Shown: positions 58,375-64,000 of the stretch, in pieces
Numbering within the stretch: the stretch's first letter is position 1
Layout: each line of letters starts with the position of its first letter
From: Trematomus loennbergii
Lineage: Eukaryota > Chordata > Actinopteri > Perciformes > Nototheniidae
Assembly: GCA_012861695.1 (NCBI GenBank)
Contig: JAAOOA010000051.1
Coordinates: 813,501 to 877,500, forward strand
Length of the DNA stretch: 64,000 nt
Direction of reading: 5' to 3'
Translations under genes and position numbers: made by a program
The notes under the pieces: generated by a model
Databases searched by the model: none
What the model saw: only the letters and a program-made list of their open reading frames with translations
What the model was told of the DNA's origin: nothing

Positions 58375-59660
58375 ACACCACGTCAAACAGCACTTTGAAA
58401 TGGAATGAAACCCATCGACGGCACACTATCCAAATCAAGACTCGAACGTGAAATATAAACAACCCTTAAATCAGACTTTAGTTACACCTGAGTAAAATTC
58501 AGTGAAGGTGATTGTCAAGTGCAAACAATCAGGCAAAAAATATTTGATAGTTATGCAATGATGACAAACTTGGGTCATAGGTTCCTCAACAAGACATCTA
58601 TCAATATGTTTGTACCTCCACCATTAAACTGTCATATTCTGCACATTTCTTATTCTATCTACATACATCTTATAAGAGTATAATACATATGTATAATATT
58701 GGTTAAAATAAGTGCTTCAACATAGTTAACATTGCAGGAAAGTTGATTGTCAAGTCCCAAAACAAACCATGCAATATATTAAACGTTAAGTACTTTGTCA
58801 GGCTTAATATAGATACCCCAAAGCTTTTTGCTTACATGTGAAGACCTTAACCTAAAGTATTATTTAATGTTTAAATAAAGCCTAATTAGTTTGTCTGTTT
58901 TGCACATCCTCCTATTAATATCTTTGTACATCTGGAACTAAACTGTTTTATTCTAGATACCATTTACAGTATCTTCTTGATATTTTCTATTCTATATTTC
59001 TATCATTGACCTTCTACTTTCCTCCTATTTTGTATATACTCTTAATATTTAAATGTTTTCATAAAATATAACACATTCAAAAGTGCTTTACAAAAATGAA
59101 AGACATTAAGAAAAAGGCATTTTAAACAGTCATTAAAAAGCAACACAATCTACCTGCATTGCAATTACTCTAAACGTGTAATAACGTGCTTTAACCAGTA
59201 GGAGGTGCGGGTTAAAAAGCTGTCAAGTTTACAGTGTTAACAAAATAAAATATACTGCTGTTTCTGGTTTAGTTTACGACGGATATATTCTGTTATTGTT
59301 TTGATATTTGTAACACAAAAGCGATGTAAAAAACCCACAGCAACACAGAAAAGATGGTCTTAACATGACCCAGCGGTCTAGTAGTTAATAAAAAACAATA
59401 ATATCAAAACAAAATATTACTACTAACTTTATTGTGAAATTAAAACAGAACGGTAAAAGAATAGTTTCCGGTCTATTCTGAGGCCCGATCTCTGTAGATA
59501 AATAAAGAACTACGACAGATGTGTAATATTTAATGCAGCCGAACCATTCATTACAATGCATTCATGTGATGACTTTCAAAGAGTAAAGCAAGCACTGCTG
59601 AATAAAGTATGATTTTATCTTTTACGAAACTTTTTTTCATATGGAATGCAGTTGGAGGTC
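58375..59660. other. Unassigned interior of the foldback element
   Basis: AT-rich. Contains CAGACTTTAGTTACACCTGAG near 58470, also seen at 36280 inside the hAT at 35609-37215, so a small repeat is shared. No coding frame. Confidence 0.35.
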
Positions 59661-60707
59661 AACCAATCACAGAGCTTGAGAACTAATCACGGGGTTTGTC
59701 AAACAAAGCACATGGTGTAGTCCTAAACGATAGCTGAGGATTCTGGGTAGTGTAGTGTCTTCTGCCATCCTAAACTCCGAAAAAATATTTGTTTCTCCGA
59801 ATCGAAGGGGAAAAATACAAAAGCATTGCACACAATTTAAACCAATCAATGTTGTGTAATTAACAAGGATAATCTGGTGTTTTTGAGTTGATGAGTAGTG
59901 CAGATATCACTGTAAAATCAATCGACAGTAAGGAGAATAGTTACTTCGGGTGTAAAATCCTCCGTTATCCAATGGGAATGGACGCTCACATTGCCTTTAA
60001 GCCGCCGACATGGACAGATGCGGTGCTTCCATGAGCGTCAAATACCGCCGCCGATGGGAATACATTGCAATCAGTTGAAAGCTCTTTGCGTCCGTTTATG
60101 AAGCTGAAGGAGACTCGGCGCGTCCCAACTGCACGCCACGGGACCCTGACCAAGCGTCGCTCCTGGACGTTTAGGGAGTGAGAGTGTGTTGGTTCTGTCG
60201 TCATTTCCTGCTATTTTCTTCCTGCAGTCAGTCTGAATGAATATTAATACGGGGCGTTTCTTTGACTATTTATAGGCAAATATGGGCATCACGTGAAGCC
60301 TCCATAAGTTATAAATCGGGATATTTTTGTGCGTATTTACTTGCTTCCTACGTACGCCACCTTCCCACGTGAATCCTACGCAAAGTTTTATAAATGAGGC
60401 CCCTGGTGATTATAAACAGGGGTGCACATAACTGGTACGCATGGGCGGCAGAAATCTGAAATGTGTAACGTCACTTGTGTCACTACGCGCCTTTGCGTAC
60501 CTGATAGCTCATCAAAAACAAAACACATATTTTGTATACACGTGTTTCTTATCAACACTCAATGGAGTAAACTACTAACATGAAAAAAAAAAGACTTTAA
60601 GCATTTGGCGTTTCGCTACCTGCAAAAAATCTTCGGACGTTCTTGGACTGATTGAATTGGGTGCTGGCCGAGGCGCGCTGGCCATAACCGACGGGCCTGT
60701 GAAGCTT

Positions 60708-61215
60708 TTACAGGAGGCAGAGGCTTAGATCACTGGACGACAGAGTTGGTCGCCGTGTGCACAGTGTCTCAAAGCCTTGGGTCTTGTCAGGCAAAGCCAC
60801 GTAACATTTTTCCACCGTATTCTGGTCGTGGCACATGGCTTTCGCCACCTGCCTCCTCTCCTTCTCTGACAGGTGTTGGTTTGCCTGGAAACACAAACAA
60901 ATGAATATAAATTGGGAATATTACAACTTGGAACTTCTGTCACATGGTTAGATTACAAAACGTATATCCATTTCTTACCGTGTGGACACGCTGCTTCTGG
61001 TTTTATTGAAGCTAACAACCCAGCGTCCTCCCATGCCAGGTGGAGGAATTGGGTTGGCTTCTGGATCTGTTTTCCACGAATAGTGTGGAAAACATAGAGA
61101 CTTTCTGCACTGCAGCATTGTCCCTGGCACAGGGTTTCTAGCCACCTGTACTCCTCCTCCTCCAGCGACAAGGCAGCATGGCTGAAGGCTTTTGTGGTCA
61201 CCCACCTTGGGAAAT
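60708..61215 (-). pseudogene. Tyrosine-recombinase-like fragment, two exons
   Basis: Exon 1 (about 61215-60979) reads VTTKAFSHAALSLEEEEYRW, then FLHLAWEDAGL and, after a frame change, FNKTRSSVSTR with a GTAAG donor at 60978. Exon 2 (from 60884, after CAG) reads NQHLSEKERRQVAKAMCHDQ and NTVEKCYVALPDK, then decays. The H-x(n)-Y arrangement (MCHDQNTVEKCY) resembles the C-terminal catalytic part of phage-integrase-like proteins that fish genomes carry in many copies (Crypton- or Ngaro-related). The conserved first arginine and the N-terminal half are not in the window. Recognition is by pattern only. Confidence 0.5.
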
Positions 61216-61217
61216 AA

Positions 61218-61232
61218 TAATAATAATAATAA
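61218..61232. repeat. (AAT)n microsatellite
   Basis: A short AAT/ATT run; it creates a poly-tyrosine string in one frame of the neighbouring fragment. Confidence 0.8.
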
Positions 61233-61299
61233 TATTTCTGTGGACAGGTGGATTTCAATTGAGCAGAACAAATCACAAGAGCAAGGGTCCCAAGTCATC

Positions 61300-61834
61300 A
61301 CTGTATGTATTAAAAGATTGAATGAGTGAGATGAATGAGAATCTGGAAGTAAAGAATAATTATAAACAAGTAAACATAAGTTCTAAATTAAAATTGAACC
61401 CATACATTTTCACCTTGCAATTTTCAATCTGTTGAATACTGCATATAGATGAAAACTTGAACTTCCTGTTTAAACAGGAAGTAGAACGTTCTTTAGCGAG
61501 AGCAGCATGGTCATTGGAGTAAGTTAGATACTGTTCTGTCATTTTCTTAATTTTTCTAATGCAAAAATGTTTGTTTTTACCTTATTTCATTGTTTGAACT
61601 CCTAATGTCATGTTTACCAGTGTTTTTGAGCACTTTAAAAAGGAAAAAGTGTTTATATATGTTAGTGTGGACATGAAATGTTATGCTATAGATGTACATG
61701 TGAAAACACGCATTTCATTTGCAAATTTCAATCTATTTGACTGAATATTGACACAAATACCGAGATACTTCAGGCTAGCTATTTGATACAAACTATTTAA
61801 GTGAATGGGTCGTACGTTATTGCCTTTGCATTCT
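61300..61834. other. Unassigned interval
   Basis: AT-rich, without credible genes. A short inverted repeat AACTTCCTGTTTAAACAGGAAG occupies about 61461-61482. Confidence 0.3.
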
Positions 61835-61838
61835 TTAA

Positions 61839-64000
61839 CCTGTTAAGCCCTGAGCCTGTTTTTCAGGTCTCAGGCTCACAAATGACCATATCTTCCCTTC
61901 TAAAAGGGTTAAATTAATAATCTTTTTTCTCAAAGTAATGATAAACCTGTGAGTTGGATGTAGAAAAGTCAGAATCAATATAGATGTTTTTTATTTTAAA
62001 GAAAATTCAGATTTTACATAGTAAAAAACTGTAAATGATAGTGTCCATCCAAAAATTCTTTTTTACTTATAGTGAAAACCACCCTTGGATGATGGGTTAG
62101 TAGACTAAAAGCTTTAGGAATCCAAAGTACAACATATAATAAGTACCCTGTATCAAGATTGATGCAAAACAAGTGACACTTGACCTTTTTAGAGAGATTT
62201 AGCAAAAAGAAACCACTTCTGGGGTCATTTGGGTGGATTTTCCATATCTCTGGCCAACCTTGCTCGATTTTGATGGTTGACACCTCTTTCTGGCCGTTAG
62301 AGCAGTGGCGAGCCGTGACTTTTATACCTAGACCCCCCCCCTTCCCTCGAAAAAAAGAAGAGTTATTACGTCTCAGCGTATACTTCAGCGGAATATCAAA
62401 ACAGCGGCCCAGGGTGCAAAACGCATCAATGACAGCGACCCTCTACCACACAAAACAACACCATTTATATAAACACCTATCATGACAGGGCACCCACAGC
62501 CAAGTAACAATTAGAAATGAATTAAGTCGGCACGGCGGCCCACATTGAAAATGACTTGGGCCTACCTTTGATGATCAAATCACTTAAACACAAAGTCCAT
62601 CCTCCTGTCCTTTTGGATGAAGCACTTGATGGCGGGTCATGCAGCTGATCCTTTGCCACTCCAATTTATCATTGTAACTCAATCTTGAAAATGACTCGGT
62701 TAATAATTTCGCAACGATGTCATCACTATCACTGACATGAGCCATCATGAACGAACTTATGCTAATCATAAATATCGATTATTTATGATTCGAAAATAAT
62801 AAAAGTAGGGTAGACATGTGGATATTATCCGGCTGAACAAAAGTGCATTTATCTAACAGGTTCGTTTTCCACAGACCTTATTTCGAGCTATTACATCCAT
62901 GAGAAATCCCATTGCTTTTCTGTCGAGGGAACCCGAGCGCAGCTTACTTCCGGGTTTTAGGACGCGTCACTGCACCACATGCATAAACCTCACAGCGGGC
63001 GGAACTTGTCATAAAGTCCGCGAAAATAAAGCCCACCCATTTAGAGGGAAGGTATGATTGGTCAATTGTACTGTCATTTGACATTACTCTCTCATTGAGT
63101 TACTATAGCGGGCCCTCTGTGAATGTACAGAGGGACCAACAAGCTCTCCCGTCTTCACAGTAACTCGCAGAGACGGCATTTAACCCTTCACATTCCAACA
63201 GAAACTGAACAGGCAGATTCGAAGGATTTATTTCTTTGGAAATGTTATTTTAAATACAATTAAATCAAGTTATTTTGGTAAAACTAATGACATTTTTTAA
63301 TATCTTAGGCCCTCACAGAGGGCCTAGAGGGCCCTGACGGCTCGCCACTGCGTTAGAGCCAATAGAATCGAAGGGGGATTCCCCCACACACACTCATTGT
63401 GAAAAAAAAGGTGGGGGCTTCGCGCATGCAGTTTTGCATCAGAGTGAACCTATCTCTAGCTTTGACATCTAGAAATGGAATAGCAGTTTTATTGCTTATG
63501 GATTATCAGAAATCATTTCAAAGGGACACAGACACATTGGATTAACCTATGGATTAACTTCAGCAGCGTTTTTATCGTTTTAATGCCATTGAAGACCACT
63601 TTGGAGAGACTACAGAGCCAAGGTAAAAATGTTAGCATTTTTAGCTACCTAGCGTCACCTGTTTTTATGTCCGTTTTTGCTTATAACGTCGCAAATTTGT
63701 ATAATTCAGTGATAATGTGGGTACCCATCGATTCTGTGTCACCTCACGATGTGAAACGATGTCATGGATGTGGAGAAGAGATAAATAATAAGGTTTTCTG
63801 AGTGATTTTCGGTGCAGTAAGGTGTTAGCATTTTTCGCTCATTGCTAATTCAGAGGCTCAGTGTTAGCATTGTGGGTTTTCTTTTGAAAAAAAAAAAAGA
63901 ATGATCAGTTAGATGAGTTTCTTCCCGTTACATGGATATAACACATTCATAGTTTATTAAATGAACATGCCCTCAGACACTGTTTCCTGCAAGATGTTGC
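61839..64000 (+). mobile_element. piggyBac-like element, second long copy, right end outside window
   Basis: TTAA at 61835-61838 and CCTGTTAAGCCC at 61839. Collinear with 953-2113 up to the window end, apart from a 1056-bp insertion (hAT plus TSD). High identity to the first copy, with small indels. Confidence 0.85.
62303..63350. mobile_element. hAT-type element (CAGTGGCGAGCC ends), 8-bp TSD
   Basis: CGTTAGAG at 62295-62302 and 63351-63358. Ends CAGTGGCGAGCCGTGAC and GGCTCGCCACTG. The piggyBac-like copy at 953-2113 shows the uninterrupted target around 1426-1434. On the - strand 62769-62584 reads HVSDSDDIVAKLLTESFSRL and SYNDKLEWQRIS, like the N-terminal region of ZMYM1-like hAT transposases. 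The rest is deleted. Confidence 0.92.

Larger units (their letters stand above)
56762..60191. mobile_element. Foldback-type element with arms of about 390-530 bp, 8-bp direct repeat
   Basis: GTTCTGTC at 56754-56761 and 60192-60199. The left arm (56762 to about 57157) starts AACACACTCTCACTCCCTAA; the right arm (about 59665-60190) is its reverse complement with about 130 extra bases. Long arms plus an 8-9 bp duplication suggest a MULE- or hAT-type foldback element; I cannot choose. Other elements lie in the centre. No transposase frame was found. Confidence 0.75.

Overview
The window looks like teleost fish genomic DNA. The evidence is an NLRC3-like immune gene of the fish-specific PYD-FISNA-NACHT-LRR-B30.2 type, tRNA-derived SINEs, L2-type and Tx1-type LINEs, and many hAT, PIF/Harbinger, piggyBac and TTAA-type elements. 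No intact single-copy host gene is evident. The window is accessory sequence: two decayed genes embedded in layer upon layer of transposons. Exon limits, target-site duplications (TSDs) and terminal inverted repeats (TIRs) were read by eye; family names are from recognition, not from a search.

Layout. 1-4.75 kb: a multi-exon gene derived from a hAT transposase (ZNF862/C17orf113-like), + strand, with several lesions; its large intron holds two TTAA-flanked elements. 5.0-6.3 kb: mostly unassigned. 6.33-7.68 kb: 5' half of a piggyBac-like element with three transposase exons, cut off by a 1.4-kb repeat (7.68-9.08 kb) built on 150-bp subunits. 9.2-20.5 kb: NLRC3-like pseudogene on the - strand, with a LINE, a hAT-BED element and two minisatellites in one intron and a tRNA-Gly-like sequence plus a SINE in another. 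20.6-34.0 kb: a + strand L2-type LINE split by a - strand LINE, itself split by a hAT, itself split by another hAT, which contains two inverted MITEs. 34.0-38.0 kb: leader exon of a second NLR-like gene and duplicated flanking sequence split by a hAT element. 38.2-44.8 kb: TTAA-type element fragment and a Tx1-like LINE split by a hAT with a nearly complete transposase.

44.8-54.3 kb: remnants of two PIF/Harbinger elements (one with a HARBI1-like transposase and a convergent Myb-like gene), a Harbinger MITE, two inverted SINEs, an inverted piggyBac-like fragment and a 39-bp tandem array. 54.3-56.75 kb: mostly unassigned. 56.76-60.19 kb: element with long inverted arms, itself nested three deep. 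60.7-61.3 kb: fragment of a tyrosine-recombinase-like gene. 61.84 kb to the end: a second long copy of the piggyBac-like element, interrupted by a hAT.

The main value of the window is that many insertions keep TSDs, so the order of events can be read directly: at least seven hAT-type insertions with 8-bp TSDs, three elements or copies with TTAA sites, and Harbinger-type insertions with 3-bp sites. The two host-type genes are both broken by frameshifts and probably do not make full proteins.
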